Shown: positions 15,277 through 24,199, counted from the first letter of the stretch. The stretch: DNA of 46,346 nt from Pseudomonas karstica (GCF_009707515.1 NZ_WLYI01000039.1:1-46346), one strand, 5' to 3'. Notes: generated by a model not told the origin, from the sequence alone. Numbers and translations: made by a program.

Positions 15277-17594
15277 GCCGGTTACCCGCTGATTTCGCCC
15301 TGAACAACCTCAGCCGCCGCGGCTTTCTCAAAGGCGTTAGTGTCACCGGTGCCTTGGTGATCGCTGCCAGTTGGGGCTTGCCGGATGCATTTGCCGAGGA
15401 GGCCGCGAAGCAGTACGGCGGTGATGCCATGCCCAACGGCGTGATCGATGACCCCAAGGTTTACGTCAGTATTGCCTCTGACGGTAGCGTGACTGTGATC
15501 TGCAACCGCTCGGAAATGGGCCAGGGTGTGCGCACCAGCTTGACCATGGTGGTGGCCGATGAACTGGATGCCGACTGGGCGCAGGTCAAAGTCCAGCAGG
15601 CATTCGGCGACGAAGTCCGCTTTGGCAATCAGGACACCGATGGCTCGCGCAGCATGCGTCACTGGTATGAACCGATGCGCCGTTGCGGTGCTGCCGTGCG
15701 GACCATGCTGGAACAGGCCGCTGCCGAGCAGTGGAAGGTCCCTGTAGACGAGTGCCATGCGCAGTTGCACAAAGTGATTCACCAGCCCAGCGGGCGAGAA
15801 CTGGGCTACGGCGCGCTGGCCGCCGCGGCCGGTGCTCTGGCGGTGCCGGCGCGTGATAGCTTGCGCCTCAAGCAACCATCGGAATTTCGTTACATCGGTA
15901 AAGAGGGCACCAAGGCCATCGACGGTGCCGATATCGTCAACGGTCGGGCGGTCTACGGCGCTGATGTACATTTTGACGGCATGCTCTATGCCACGATTGC
16001 GCGGCCCAGGGTCTATGGTGGCAAGGTCAAATCCTTCGATGCCAGCGCGGCGCTGAAAGTCCCGGGTGTGGTCAAGGTCCTGCAAATCGAAAGCCGGCCA
16101 CTGCCATCGGAGTTCCAGCCCTTGGGTGGCGTTGCGGTAATCGCCAGCAATACCTGGGCGGCGATCAAGGGACGTGAAGCCTTGAGCATCGTCTGGGACG
16201 ACGGTATCAATGCCAGCTACGACTCCATCGCCTACCGCAAGGAGTTGGAAGCCGCTGCGCTGAAACCGGGCAAAGTGGTACGCAACACCGGCAGCATCGA
16301 CCAAGCGTTGGGTGACGCCGACAGTACCTTGGAGTCCACTTATTATCTGCCGCACCTGTCCCAGTCACCGATGGAGCCCATGGTTGCCGTCGCCCGCTAC
16401 GACAAGGGCCAATGCGAAGCCTGGGCACCGAGCCAGGCCCCACAGGTCAGTCGTGAGCGGATTGCCGAACGCCTGGGCCTGCCTTTCGATAACGTCACGT
16501 TCAATGTCACTTTGCTGGGGGGCGGTTTTGGTCGTAAATCCAAACCGGATTTCATCGTGGAAGCCGCCGTCCTGGCCAAGGAGTTCCCCGGCAAGGCGGT
16601 GCAAGTGCAGTGGACCCGTGAAGACGATATCCATAACGGCTACTTTCACACGGTGTCTGCCGAGTACCTCAAGGCCGGTCTGAACAAGGACGGCATGCCG
16701 TCGGCCTGGTTGCATCGTACGGTGGCTCCGAGTATCACCGCGTTGTTTGCCCCGGGCATGAACCACGAGGCCGCGTTTGAGTTGGGCATGGGCTTTACCA
16801 ATATGGCTTATGCGATTCCCAATGTACGGCTGGAAAACCCGGAAGCGGTGGCCCACACCCGTGTGGGCTGGTACCGCTCGGTATCGAATATTCCCCATGG
16901 TTTTGCAATCCAGAGCTTTGTCGATGAGTTGGCCCACAAGGCCGGCCAGGACCCGTTGAAATACCAACTCAAGTTGCTGGGCCCGGACCGTCAGATCGAT
17001 CCCCGAACCTTGAGTGACGAATGGAACTACGGTGAATCCCCTGAGCGCTACCCCATCGATACCGCGCGTTTGCGTGGGGTGCTGGAAGCTGCCGCCAAGG
17101 CGGCGGGCTGGGGGCGCACCTTGCCTAAAGGCCGCGGCCTGGGCCTGGCAGTGCACTACAGTTTCGTCACCTATGTGGCGGCGGTGATCGAGGTCGAGGT
17201 CAAAGATGATGGCACCTTGATTGTGCATAAAGCCGACATTGCCGTGGATTGTGGCCCGCAGATCAACCCGGAGCGCATTCGCTCGCAGTTCGAAGGCGCT
17301 TGCGTCATGGGCCTGGGCAATGCCGTGCTGGGGGAAATCAGCTTCAAGGACGGCAAGGTCCAGCAGGACAACTTCCATATGTATGAAGTGGCGCGCATGT
17401 CCCTGGCACCCAAGGAAATCGCCGTGCACCTGGTGACGTCCAAAGGCGATGTTCCCCTGGGCGGGGTCGGTGAGCCCGGTGTGCCGCCGATTGCGCCGGC
17501 GCTGTGCAATGCGATCTTTGCTGCCACCGGCAAGCGCATCCGTAACTTGCCGGTACGATTTCAGTTGCAAGGGTGGCAGGAGACGAAGGCCTGA
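15273..17594 (+). CDS. Molybdopterin-binding large subunit of a xanthine-oxidase-family hydroxylase (IorB-like)
   Basis: A 773-residue Mo-cofactor subunit. The N-terminus carries a twin-arginine signal (S-R15-R16-G-F-L-K, then a hydrophobic stretch ending DAFAEEA), so the folded enzyme is probably exported to the periplasm with its small subunit. The body has the Mo-binding pattern of the xanthine-oxidase family: G-G-G-F-G-R near residue 415 and the catalytic Glu in GVGEPGVPP near residue 734. The two-subunit layout without an FAD subunit matches isoquinoline 1-oxidoreductase and membrane-linked aldehyde dehydrogenases, which pass electrons to a cytochrome. No cytochrome gene is present here. 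It overlaps its neighbours by 4 bp and 1 bp. Confidence 0.88.
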   Translation: MSRLPADFALNNLSRRGFLKGVSVTGALVIAASWGLPDAFAEEAAKQYGGDAMPNGVIDDPKVYVSIASDGSVTVICNRSEMGQGVRTSLTMVVADELDADWAQVKVQQAFGDEVRFGNQDTDGSRSMRHWYEPMRRCGAAVRTMLEQAAAEQWKVPVDECHAQLHKVIHQPSGRELGYGALAAAAGALAVPARDSLRLKQPSEFRYIGKEGTKAIDGADIVNGRAVYGADVHFDGMLYATIARPRVYGGKVKSFDASAALKVPGVVKVLQIESRPLPSEFQPLGGVAVIASNTWAAIKGREALSIVWDDGINASYDSIAYRKELEAAALKPGKVVRNTGSIDQALGDADSTLESTYYLPHLSQSPMEPMVAVARYDKGQCEAWAPSQAPQVSRERIAERLGLPFDNVTFNVTLLGGGFGRKSKPDFIVEAAVLAKEFPGKAVQVQWTREDDIHNGYFHTVSAEYLKAGLNKDGMPSAWLHRTVAPSITALFAPGMNHEAAFELGMGFTNMAYAIPNVRLENPEAVAHTRVGWYRSVSNIPHGFAIQSFVDELAHKAGQDPLKYQLKLLGPDRQIDPRTLSDEWNYGESPERYPIDTARLRGVLEAAAKAAGWGRTLPKGRGLGLAVHYSFVTYVAAVIEVEVKDDGTLIVHKADIAVDCGPQINPERIRSQFEGACVMGLGNAVLGEISFKDGKVQQDNFHMYEVARMSLAPKEIAVHLVTSKGDVPLGGVGEPGVPPIAPALCNAIFAATGKRIRNLPVRFQLQGWQETKA

Positions 17595-18580
17595 TGGACA
17601 GCGTCGATTTGAATGTCCTGCGCAGCGTGCTGGCGTGGCGCCGCGCCGGACAACGAGTGGTGCTGTACAGCGTGGTCCAGACCTGGGGCAGTGCACCCCG
17701 ACCACCAGGGGCCATGCTGGCCTTGCGCGAGGATGGGGTGGTGATCGGCTCGGTTTCCGGTGGCTGCATCGAAGATGACCTGATCGCTCGGCAGCAGGAT
17801 GGCCGGTTGTTGGAAGGCGGGCCAGCGGTGCAACTGGTGACATATGGTGTATCGCGGGATGAGGCGGCGCGTTTTGGCCTGCCTTGTGGCGGGACCTTGC
17901 GCCTGACCGAAGAGCGGGTCGGCGATCCGGGGTGGGTGGCTGAACTGCTGGCACGTTGTGAGGCCCATGAGATCGTCGCCCGGGAGCTGAACCTGGCCAC
18001 GGGTGAAGTGACGTTGAGCAGTGCGAGCAAGACCGACACGGTGACATTTGATGACGAGCGCCTGCGTGCCATTTATGGTCCGCGCTGGCGCTTGTTATTG
18101 ATCGGCGCGGGTCAGTTATCGCGCTACGTTGCACAAATGGCTCGGTTGCTGGATTTCGAGGTGCTGATTTGTGACCCGCGCAAGGAGTTCGTCTACGGCT
18201 GGGAGGAACAGCACGGGCGCTTCGTGCCGGGCATGCCCGATGAGGCGGTGCTGAGCATCCAGACCGACGAACGGACGGCGATTGTTGCCCTGACCCACGA
18301 TCCGCGCCTGGATGATATGGCGCTGCTCACTGCGTTGAACTCCAGGGCATTCTATATCGGTGCCCTGGGCTCGCAGGTCAACAGCCAGAAGCGGCGGGAA
18401 AACCTGGCGGCGCTGGGCCTGACCCCGCAGGCCATCGAACGCCTGCATGGGCCTATCGGTTTGTACATCGCCAGTCATACCCCGGCGGAGATTGCGTTGT
18501 CGTTGATGGCGCAGATCGTGGCAATCAAGAACGGTGTGGAACAGTTGCAGAAGAAGCCGCAGCAGGCGGCGATCAGTTGA
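17594..18580 (+). CDS. XdhC/CoxI-family molybdenum-enzyme maturation factor
   Basis: A 328-residue XdhC-type protein that, by family knowledge, binds molybdenum cofactor and delivers or sulfurates it for xanthine-oxidase-type enzymes. The N-terminal XdhC/CoxI domain (about 10-80) has GSAPRPPGAML and VSGGCIEDD motifs. The C-terminal Rossmann domain (about 165-300) has LLIGAGQLSRYVAQMA and GALGSQVNSQKRR. The ATG at 17594 shares one base with the stop of the Mo subunit, and the stop overlaps the next gene by 4 bp. This coupling ties it to maturation of the upstream hydroxylase. Confidence 0.88.
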   Translation: MDSVDLNVLRSVLAWRRAGQRVVLYSVVQTWGSAPRPPGAMLALREDGVVIGSVSGGCIEDDLIARQQDGRLLEGGPAVQLVTYGVSRDEAARFGLPCGGTLRLTEERVGDPGWVAELLARCEAHEIVARELNLATGEVTLSSASKTDTVTFDDERLRAIYGPRWRLLLIGAGQLSRYVAQMARLLDFEVLICDPRKEFVYGWEEQHGRFVPGMPDEAVLSIQTDERTAIVALTHDPRLDDMALLTALNSRAFYIGALGSQVNSQKRRENLAALGLTPQAIERLHGPIGLYIASHTPAEIALSLMAQIVAIKNGVEQLQKKPQQAAIS

Positions 18581-19161
18581 CGGACCGGATCACTGCGATT
18601 GTCCTGGCGGCAGGGCAGGGCAGTCGTTTCCGTGCGCAGATGGATCAGGACAAGCTGCTGGCACCTTGTGTGGGCCGTGATGGCGTTACGCGACCGGTGA
18701 TTGAGCAGGTGCTGGTCAATCTGCCGCCCAGTATTGCCAAGCGTTGGCTGGTCACGTCAGCGGACCGCCCCGAAGTCATTCGCCTGGCTCAGGCCTACGG
18801 TTGCGAGGTGCTGCTCCTGCACTCGGCTGGCATGGGCGATAGCATCGCGGCGGCAGTGGCGGCCAGTGCCAGCGGCGCAGGATGGCTGGTGGTGCTGGGG
18901 GATATGCCGTTTGTCCTTCCTTCGAGTATCGAGCAGGTGGTGGCCGAGCTTGAGCGGGACCGTATCAGTGTTCCCGTGCATCAAGGCCAGTATGGGCATC
19001 CGGTGGGGTTTGGTGGTTCGTTCGGGCCTGGCCTAATGGCGTTGACCGGGGATAGGGGAGCAAAACCGTTGTTTGCCCAGGCGTTGGTGCGGGAAGTGCT
19101 GGTCGATGATCCAGGCGTACTGTGGGATGTGGATGTACCCGACTCGTTGTATTACCGATAA
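18577..19161 (+). CDS. MobA/MocA-like molybdenum cofactor nucleotidyltransferase
   Basis: A 194-residue NTP transferase of the MobA/MocA group, predicted to attach CMP (or GMP) to molybdopterin for the upstream enzyme. The signature LAAGQGSRF is near residues 10-18, and GDMPFV near 107 supplies metal-binding Asp. The start is a TTG overlapping the xdhC stop (TTGA); no ATG or GTG lies between it and the nucleotide-binding motif, so TTG is forced. CTP use is likely because xanthine-oxidase-family enzymes in bacteria often carry the cytosine dinucleotide cofactor, but this is inference. Confidence 0.83.
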   Translation: MTDRITAIVLAAGQGSRFRAQMDQDKLLAPCVGRDGVTRPVIEQVLVNLPPSIAKRWLVTSADRPEVIRLAQAYGCEVLLLHSAGMGDSIAAAVAASASGAGWLVVLGDMPFVLPSSIEQVVAELERDRISVPVHQGQYGHPVGFGGSFGPGLMALTGDRGAKPLFAQALVREVLVDDPGVLWDVDVPDSLYYR

Positions 19162-19179
19162 CTGATACCACGCGCATAA

Positions 19180-19214
19180 AAAAGCCCCGCCTGATCACTC
19201 AGGCGGGGCTTTTT
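19180..19214. terminator. Bidirectional terminator between the Mo-hydroxylase operon and rne
   Basis: A perfect 11-bp stem GCCCCGCCTGA (19184-19194) and its complement (19199-19209) with loop TCAC, flanked by an A-tract on the left and T-tract on the right. It therefore terminates both the plus-strand operon ending at 19161 and rne ending at 19229. Confidence 0.93.
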
Positions 19215-19228
19215 AGTGGCCGATGGAA

Positions 19229-22200
19229 TCAGGCGAGGGGTTTAGGCTCGTGCTCTTCTTCCAGGGCTTTAGGGTTGTGCTCGACCGCTTCCTCAACGGA
19301 ACTCAGGTTCTCGTCGATGGCAGGGGCAGTGTGCTCAACCACGGCTTCGGTTGCCGGGGCGGATGCCTCGACGACTTCAGGCGTAACCGGTACAGCTTCA
19401 GCAACAACCGGAGCAGCAACGGTGGCCAGTTCGGCCTCCTTCTGCAGACGCTCGGCTTCACGCTTGCGACGACGCACTTCACGTGGGTCGTTCGGCGCAC
19501 GACCATTCTCGGTCAGTGCGCTGACAGGAGCGGCTTCGACCACTGGAGCTGCAACTTCAGCAACCACGGGTGCTTCAACCACTGGTTCAGGTTCTGCAAC
19601 CACCATTGGCTCGGCAGCTACCACTTCAGCGGTTGGTGTCGGAGCTTCTTCTACCACCACAGCCGGTGCAGGCGCTTCGACAGCGGCGGCTGGCTCGGCA
19701 GTCCACTGGAATGCAGTTTGTTCTTCGCGAACTTCATGCACTTCAGGGGTCGGCTCGGCAACAGGTGCTTCGCTGACGGCTTCAGCCACTGGCTGTTGCT
19801 CAACAACGACTGCCGGCTCGGCAACCACTTCAACTTCAGGTTGGGCTTCGCGAACTTCACGGGTCGGTGCAGTTTCCACTTCAGGAACAGCGGGTGCTTC
19901 CACCGGAGTCGATGCTTCAACCACTGGGGCCTCAACGACTGGCGTCTCTACAACAGCAGTTTCCTGGGCGGCAGCGGTAGCGCGTTCAGCTTGCTCATTG
20001 GCCTGGGCTTCAGCAGGTGCGCTGATGACCGAGCTGGCAACGGCAGCGGTAACGGCCAGGCCGGCTGCCAGTTCGGCACCAGTCGGTTCAGTGGTGTCGG
20101 TCTCGGTCTCGGTGGCTTCGCCGGTCTCTTCCGAGCCTTCGATCACGTTGCCATTGGCGTCACGTTGACGCTCACGACGGTTGCTGCGACGACGCTGACC
20201 ACGTGAGCGGCGGCGCGGGCGATCGCCTTCGGCGTGCTCCTGACCGTCTTCCTGTTGCTGGTCTTCGTTGGACAGCAGTTCTTCTTCGCTGGTGGCCGCA
20301 GCTTGCTCGGCGCGAGGTTGACGCTCTTCACGCGCAGGGCGTGGAGCACGTTCTTCACGAGGCTGGCGAGCAGGACGTTCCTCGGCCGTGGCCGTGGCCG
20401 CGGCGGCTACTGCCGGTGCAGCGTCCAGAGGTTCGCGCAGTTCACGCACACGTTCTTCACGCTCGCCACGAGGCTTGCGGTCTTCACGAGGGGCGCGTGG
20501 TGCGCGTGGTGCCCGTTCTTCACGCGGGGCGCGTTCTTCGCGGGCTACGGCCGGGGTTTCTTCGCGGGCTTCACGAGGCTGGCGCTCTTCGCGTGGTGCG
20601 CGCTCTTCACGCGGAGCACGTTCTTCGCGAGGCTTGCGCTCTTCGTCACGGCGACCGTTGCGGTTACGGCTCTGCTGACGACCGTTACGGCGCTCTTCGT
20701 TACGGGCCGGACGCTCGGTAGTCGGCTTCTCGACGACTGCCGGGGCAACTGGCTCTTCCTTGGTGGCGAACAGGCTGACCAGCGACTTCACCAGGCCCTT
20801 GAACAGGCTTGGCTCAGGCATGGCGGCAGGCGCGGCAACCGGGGTAGCAGCTTCAGTCGGGACCGGGGCGTTTGCACGAGCAGGTGCGGTCTTGACTGCC
20901 GCTTCCTGGCGAACCAGGGTGCGGGTCGCGGCGGCTGGCTGGACTTCTTCCACTTCGGCAGCAGCAGCGGCAGCGGCGATTTCGTAGCTGGACTGATTGG
21001 TGTGGGCTTCCGGGCTGTCATCACGCAGACGCTGCACTTCGAAGTGCGGTGTTTCCAGGTGATCGTTCGGCAGGATGACGATACGGGCGCGGGTGCGCAG
21101 TTCGATCTTGGTGATCGAGTTACGCTTTTCGTTGAGCAGGAAGGCTGCAACCGGGATCGGCACCTGGGCGCGGACTTCGGCGGTGCGGTCTTTCAGGGCT
21201 TCTTCTTCGATCAGGCGCAAGATTGCCAGGGACAGCGATTCAACGTCACGGATGATGCCGGTGCCGTTGCAACGCGGGCAGACGATGCCGCTGCTCTCGC
21301 CCAGGGATGGACGCAGGCGCTGACGGGACATTTCCAGCAGGCCAAAGCGCGAGATGCGACCGACCTGTACGCGGGCACGGTCGGCTTCCAGGCATTCGCG
21401 GACTTTTTCTTCCACTGCGCGTTGGTTCTTGGCCGGGGTCATGTCGATGAAGTCGATGACGATCAGGCCGCCGATATCACGCAGACGCAGTTGGCGGGCA
21501 ATTTCTTCAGCCGCTTCCAGGTTGGTCTGCAGGGCGGTTTCTTCGATGTCGCTGCCTTTGGTGGCGCGGGCCGAGTTGATGTCGATGGACACCAGGGCTT
21601 CGGTCGGATCGATGACGATGGAACCACCGGAAGGCAGCTCGACAACGCGCTGGAAGGCGGTTTCGATCTGGCTTTCGATCTGGAAACGATTGAACAGCGG
21701 TACGCTGTCTTCGTACAACTTGATCTTGCTGGCGTACTGCGGCATCACCTGGCGGATGAAGGTCAGGGCTTCGTCCTGGGCCTCAACGCTGTCGATCAGT
21801 ACTTCGCCGATGTCCTGGCGTAGGTAGTCGCGGATGGCGCGGATGATTACGTTGCTTTCCTGATAGATCAGGAACGGCGCGGAACGGTCCAGGGACGCTT
21901 CTTTAATGGCGGTCCACAGTTGCAGCAGGTAATCGAGGTCCCACTGCATTTCTTCGCTGCTGCGGCCAAGGCCGGCAGTGCGCACGATCAGGCCCATGTC
22001 AGCCGGTGCGATCAGGCCGTTCAGCGCTTCACGCAGTTCGTTGCGTTCTTCGCCTTCGATGCGGCGGGAAATACCGCCGGCACGTGGGTTGTTCGGCATC
22101 AGCACCAGGTAACGACCGGCCAGGCTGATGAAGGTGGTCAGGGCTGCGCCCTTGTTGCCACGTTCTTCTTTCTCGACCTGAACGATGACTTCCTGGCCTT

Positions 22201-22480
22201 CGCTCAGGACGTCCTTGATGTTCACGCGGCCTTCAGGTGCTTTCTTGAAGTATTCGCGGGAGATTTCTTTGAGGGGCAGGAAGCCGTGGCGCTCGGAGCC
22301 GAAATCGACAAAGGCAGCCTCAAGGCTTGGTTCGATGCGAGTAATCCGGCCTTTATATATGTTGGCCTTCTTTTGCTCGCGTGCACCGGATTCGATGTCC
22401 AGGTCGTAGAGGCGTTGGCCATCTACCAGTGCAACACGCAACTCTTCGGGTTGAGTTGCGTTAATCAGCATTCTTTTCAT
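19229..22480 (-). CDS. rne: Ribonuclease E
   Basis: A 1083-residue endoribonuclease and degradosome scaffold, responsible for most mRNA decay and for 9S rRNA and tRNA processing. The start at 22480 gives the canonical MKRMLINATQ. The catalytic half has the S1 domain (about 35-120), a 5'-sensor/RNase-H-like region, Mg-binding Asp300 and Asp343 (equivalent to E. coli 303 and 346), and the Zn-link C401-P-R-C404. From about residue 540 the protein is low complexity: an Arg/Glu/Pro-rich stretch (RNA-binding type) and then a long Ala/Val/Glu/Pro-rich C-terminal tail. This shape is normal for pseudomonad RNase E. There is no clear Shine-Dalgarno sequence, but a hairpin sits 12 nt before the start. 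Large open frames antisense to the tail are composition artefacts. Confidence 0.97.
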   Translation of the reverse strand: MKRMLINATQPEELRVALVDGQRLYDLDIESGAREQKKANIYKGRITRIEPSLEAAFVDFGSERHGFLPLKEISREYFKKAPEGRVNIKDVLSEGQEVIVQVEKEERGNKGAALTTFISLAGRYLVLMPNNPRAGGISRRIEGEERNELREALNGLIAPADMGLIVRTAGLGRSSEEMQWDLDYLLQLWTAIKEASLDRSAPFLIYQESNVIIRAIRDYLRQDIGEVLIDSVEAQDEALTFIRQVMPQYASKIKLYEDSVPLFNRFQIESQIETAFQRVVELPSGGSIVIDPTEALVSIDINSARATKGSDIEETALQTNLEAAEEIARQLRLRDIGGLIVIDFIDMTPAKNQRAVEEKVRECLEADRARVQVGRISRFGLLEMSRQRLRPSLGESSGIVCPRCNGTGIIRDVESLSLAILRLIEEEALKDRTAEVRAQVPIPVAAFLLNEKRNSITKIELRTRARIVILPNDHLETPHFEVQRLRDDSPEAHTNQSSYEIAAAAAAAEVEEVQPAAATRTLVRQEAAVKTAPARANAPVPTEAATPVAAPAAMPEPSLFKGLVKSLVSLFATKEEPVAPAVVEKPTTERPARNEERRNGRQQSRNRNGRRDEERKPREERAPREERAPREERQPREAREETPAVAREERAPREERAPRAPRAPREDRKPRGEREERVRELREPLDAAPAVAAAATATAEERPARQPREERAPRPAREERQPRAEQAAATSEEELLSNEDQQQEDGQEHAEGDRPRRRSRGQRRRSNRRERQRDANGNVIEGSEETGEATETETDTTEPTGAELAAGLAVTAAVASSVISAPAEAQANEQAERATAAAQETAVVETPVVEAPVVEASTPVEAPAVPEVETAPTREVREAQPEVEVVAEPAVVVEQQPVAEAVSEAPVAEPTPEVHEVREEQTAFQWTAEPAAAVEAPAPAVVVEEAPTPTAEVVAAEPMVVAEPEPVVEAPVVAEVAAPVVEAAPVSALTENGRAPNDPREVRRRKREAERLQKEAELATVAAPVVAEAVPVTPEVVEASAPATEAVVEHTAPAIDENLSSVEEAVEHNPKALEEEHEPKPLA
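20290..20650 (-). repeat. Repetitive Arg/Glu/Pro coding segment in rne
   Basis: Short imperfect tandem repeats encode units of the type R-E-E-R-A-P and R-E-E-R-Q-P-R, giving DNA repeats of roughly 18-21 bp. The segment lies in the non-catalytic half of RNase E, where arginine-rich stretches bind RNA. Copy number could vary between strains by slippage. Confidence 0.7.
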
Positions 22481-22492
22481 GTTGTACCGTCG

Positions 22493-22716
22493 GTTTCCGG
22501 GCTGCCGGAAACGGCGTTCGGCACACACGACTTCTCACGGTCGGTGTCAGGTGCGTCAAGAGTGGTTGGCCACTCCAGTGTCCAGCAATGTCCGGCCAAT
22601 TGGGCCGGTATCGCGACGGACGCGTCCTGCATTGTTAGCTGTGGTGACAAAACACCACTTCAACAAAAGCTAAGGTCAGGAGGAGGAATCAACCGGCGAC
22701 TGTGGACGAGATGAAG
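22493..22716 (-). ncRNA. Structured rne 5' leader (candidate rne-II-type autoregulatory element)
   Basis: Four stem-loops stand in a row upstream of rne: GTTTCCGG/CCGGAAAC with loop GCTG (22493-22512), GAGTGG/CCACTC with loop TTGG (22560-22575), CCGGCC/GGCCGG (22592-22608), and a two-part stem TTAGCT/AGCTAA enclosing GTGGTG/CACCAC (22635-22673). A possible -10 (TATATT on the minus strand, 22723-22728) would start the transcript near 22716, giving a leader of about 235 nt. RNase E autoregulates through its leader in E. coli, and a Pseudomonas-specific leader motif named rne-II has been described. That this is the same motif is inference; the 5' end could lie further upstream. Confidence 0.6.
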
Positions 22717-23239
22717 CGTCTAAATATAAGCCTAGTGCTACACGGTCCGACGGTTGTGCATCTCCACCCTACACGTATCCCTGATAATTCGGGTGCTGCC
22801 GCGCGCAGAATCCGCAGCGGGTTGGCATTTACCGTGTACTCCAATGGGGAGTTCACGCTCATGGCTAAACAAGACCGGGTGTGGGCGACTGTGCTCTCAC
22901 TCAGCTTGTAACAGGCGTTGTTTCCGAAGCATTCGCCGTGGTCTGGCTCAAGACTGACTGCACTTTGTGAACTGGCCGTAAATATCGGCGCAAAAAGCGA
23001 GTAATTACTCTGCTTTTTGCACTCGCTTCAGGCCTCATGTCACCTGCGCTTGTTACAATCTCGAGCTTTCCAGAATGGCGAAAGCCCCGTAGGACGGCCT
23101 CGCGTCCTGATGAATTGCGATGGTCAGGGCCGGCAGTTTGCCGTTAGTCCTCTGTCCAGGCCGCTTTTGGCGGCGTTCGCGACTATAGCAGCAATGATTA
23201 AGTGCTTCAATTCCATAAAAAATTGTTATCATCGCCGCC
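22717..23239. other. Divergent rne-rluC intergenic region
   Basis: About 520 bp without a credible gene. It holds a further hairpin ACTCC-N5-GGAGT (22838-22852), a near-perfect 31-bp palindrome (22990-23020), and on the plus strand an extended -10-like TGTTACAAT (23051-23059) that could serve rluC with a 175-nt leader. A second TGTTATCAT (23224-23232) lies just before the rluC ATG. Short open frames here lack ribosome-binding sites and I do not call them. Confidence 0.6.
22990..23020. repeat. 31-bp near-perfect palindrome
   Basis: GCAAAAAGC and GCTTTTTGC (9 bp each) enclose the 12-bp palindrome GAGTAATTACTC plus one T. It lies 510-540 bp upstream of rne and 220 bp upstream of rluC. It could be a protein-binding site or a hairpin near the 5' end of an rne transcript. 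There is no convergent gene end here, so a terminator role is unlikely. Confidence 0.75.
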
Positions 23240-24199
23240 ATGACGACTACCGCCCCCCAGACCCCCAGCGTCCAGCTGCTTGAGGTCTCGCCGGAATATG
23301 CCGGCCAACGCATCGACAACTTTCTACTTGCCAGGCTCAAGGGCGTGCCCAAGACCTTGATTTACCGCATTCTGCGCAAAGGCGAAGTGCGTGTGAACAA
23401 AGGTCGGATCAAGCCCGAATACAAGTTGCAGGCGGGCGATATCATCCGTGTGCCACCCGTTCGGGTGCCTGAGCGTGACGAACCAGTTCCCCTGGCCCAA
23501 GGCCTGTTGCAGCGCCTGGAGGCCTCGATTGTCTTCGAAGACAAGGCGCTCATTGTGATCAACAAGCCTGCCGGTATTGCCGTGCACGGTGGCAGTGGTC
23601 TCAACTTCGGCGTGATCGAAGCTTTCCGTCAGTTGCGGCCCGATACCAAGGAGCTGGAGCTGGTCCATCGCCTGGATCGAGACACCTCCGGCCTGCTGAT
23701 GATTGCCAAGAAGCGCAGCATGCTGCGTCATCTCCACGCGGCCTTGCGCGGTGATGGTGTGGATAAGCGCTATATGGCGCTGGTACGTGGCAACTGGGCG
23801 TCCTCGATCAAGAGCGTTCGCGCGCCATTGCAGAAGAGCAATCTGCGTTCCGGCGAACGTATGGTGGAAGTGGACGAGGAGGGCAAGGAGGCGCTGACCC
23901 TGTTCAAGGTGCTGCGTCGTTTCGGCGATTTCGCCACTATGGTGGAGGCCAAGCCGGTGACGGGTCGGACCCATCAGATTCGCGTCCACACCTTGCACGC
24001 CGGTCACTGCATTGCCGGTGACACCAAGTACGGCGACGAAGGCTTCTCCAAGGAAATTCGCGACCTGGGCGGCAAACGCCTGTTCTTGCACGCCTACATG
24101 CTTACCGTGCCGTTGCCCGATGGTGGTGAATTGAAATTACAGGCACCTGTCGATGATATGTGGGCCAAGACTGTGGAGCGTCTGAGTGTCGCGCCTTGA
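23240..24199 (+). CDS. rluC: 23S rRNA pseudouridine synthase RluC
   Basis: A 319-residue RluA-family pseudouridine synthase; RluC modifies 23S rRNA at positions 955, 2504 and 2580 (E. coli numbering). The N-terminal S4 RNA-binding domain (about 18-75) includes LIYRILRKGEVRVNKGR. The catalytic domain carries the family signature HRLDRDTSGLL with the nucleophilic Asp near residue 144, followed by GRTHQIRVH. Divergence from rne with rluC first is the usual gammaproteobacterial arrangement. The last 14 bp overlap the HAD phosphatase gene. Confidence 0.94.
   Translation: MTTTAPQTPSVQLLEVSPEYAGQRIDNFLLARLKGVPKTLIYRILRKGEVRVNKGRIKPEYKLQAGDIIRVPPVRVPERDEPVPLAQGLLQRLEASIVFEDKALIVINKPAGIAVHGGSGLNFGVIEAFRQLRPDTKELELVHRLDRDTSGLLMIAKKRSMLRHLHAALRGDGVDKRYMALVRGNWASSIKSVRAPLQKSNLRSGERMVEVDEEGKEALTLFKVLRRFGDFATMVEAKPVTGRTHQIRVHTLHAGHCIAGDTKYGDEGFSKEIRDLGGKRLFLHAYMLTVPLPDGGELKLQAPVDDMWAKTVERLSVAP

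Noticed and set aside
16365..18134. A 589-codon minus-strand frame opposite the Mo-hydroxylase and XdhC genes
   Set aside because: It spans two well-supported genes on the other strand and matches no recognisable domain.
19122..20168. A 348-codon Ser/Thr/Ala-rich plus-strand frame opposite the rne tail
   Set aside because: Low-complexity shadow of the Ala/Val/Glu/Pro-rich RNase E tail, starting inside another gene and crossing its terminator.
20234..21823. A 529-codon plus-strand frame opposite rne
   Set aside because: It is antisense to conserved RNase E codons; its Phe/Arg-rich composition is the mirror of the Glu/Arg/Pro-rich coding strand.
22702..22911. A 69-codon frame in the rne-rluC gap
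   Set aside because: No ribosome-binding site, no recognisable features, and it lies antisense to the probable rne leader.
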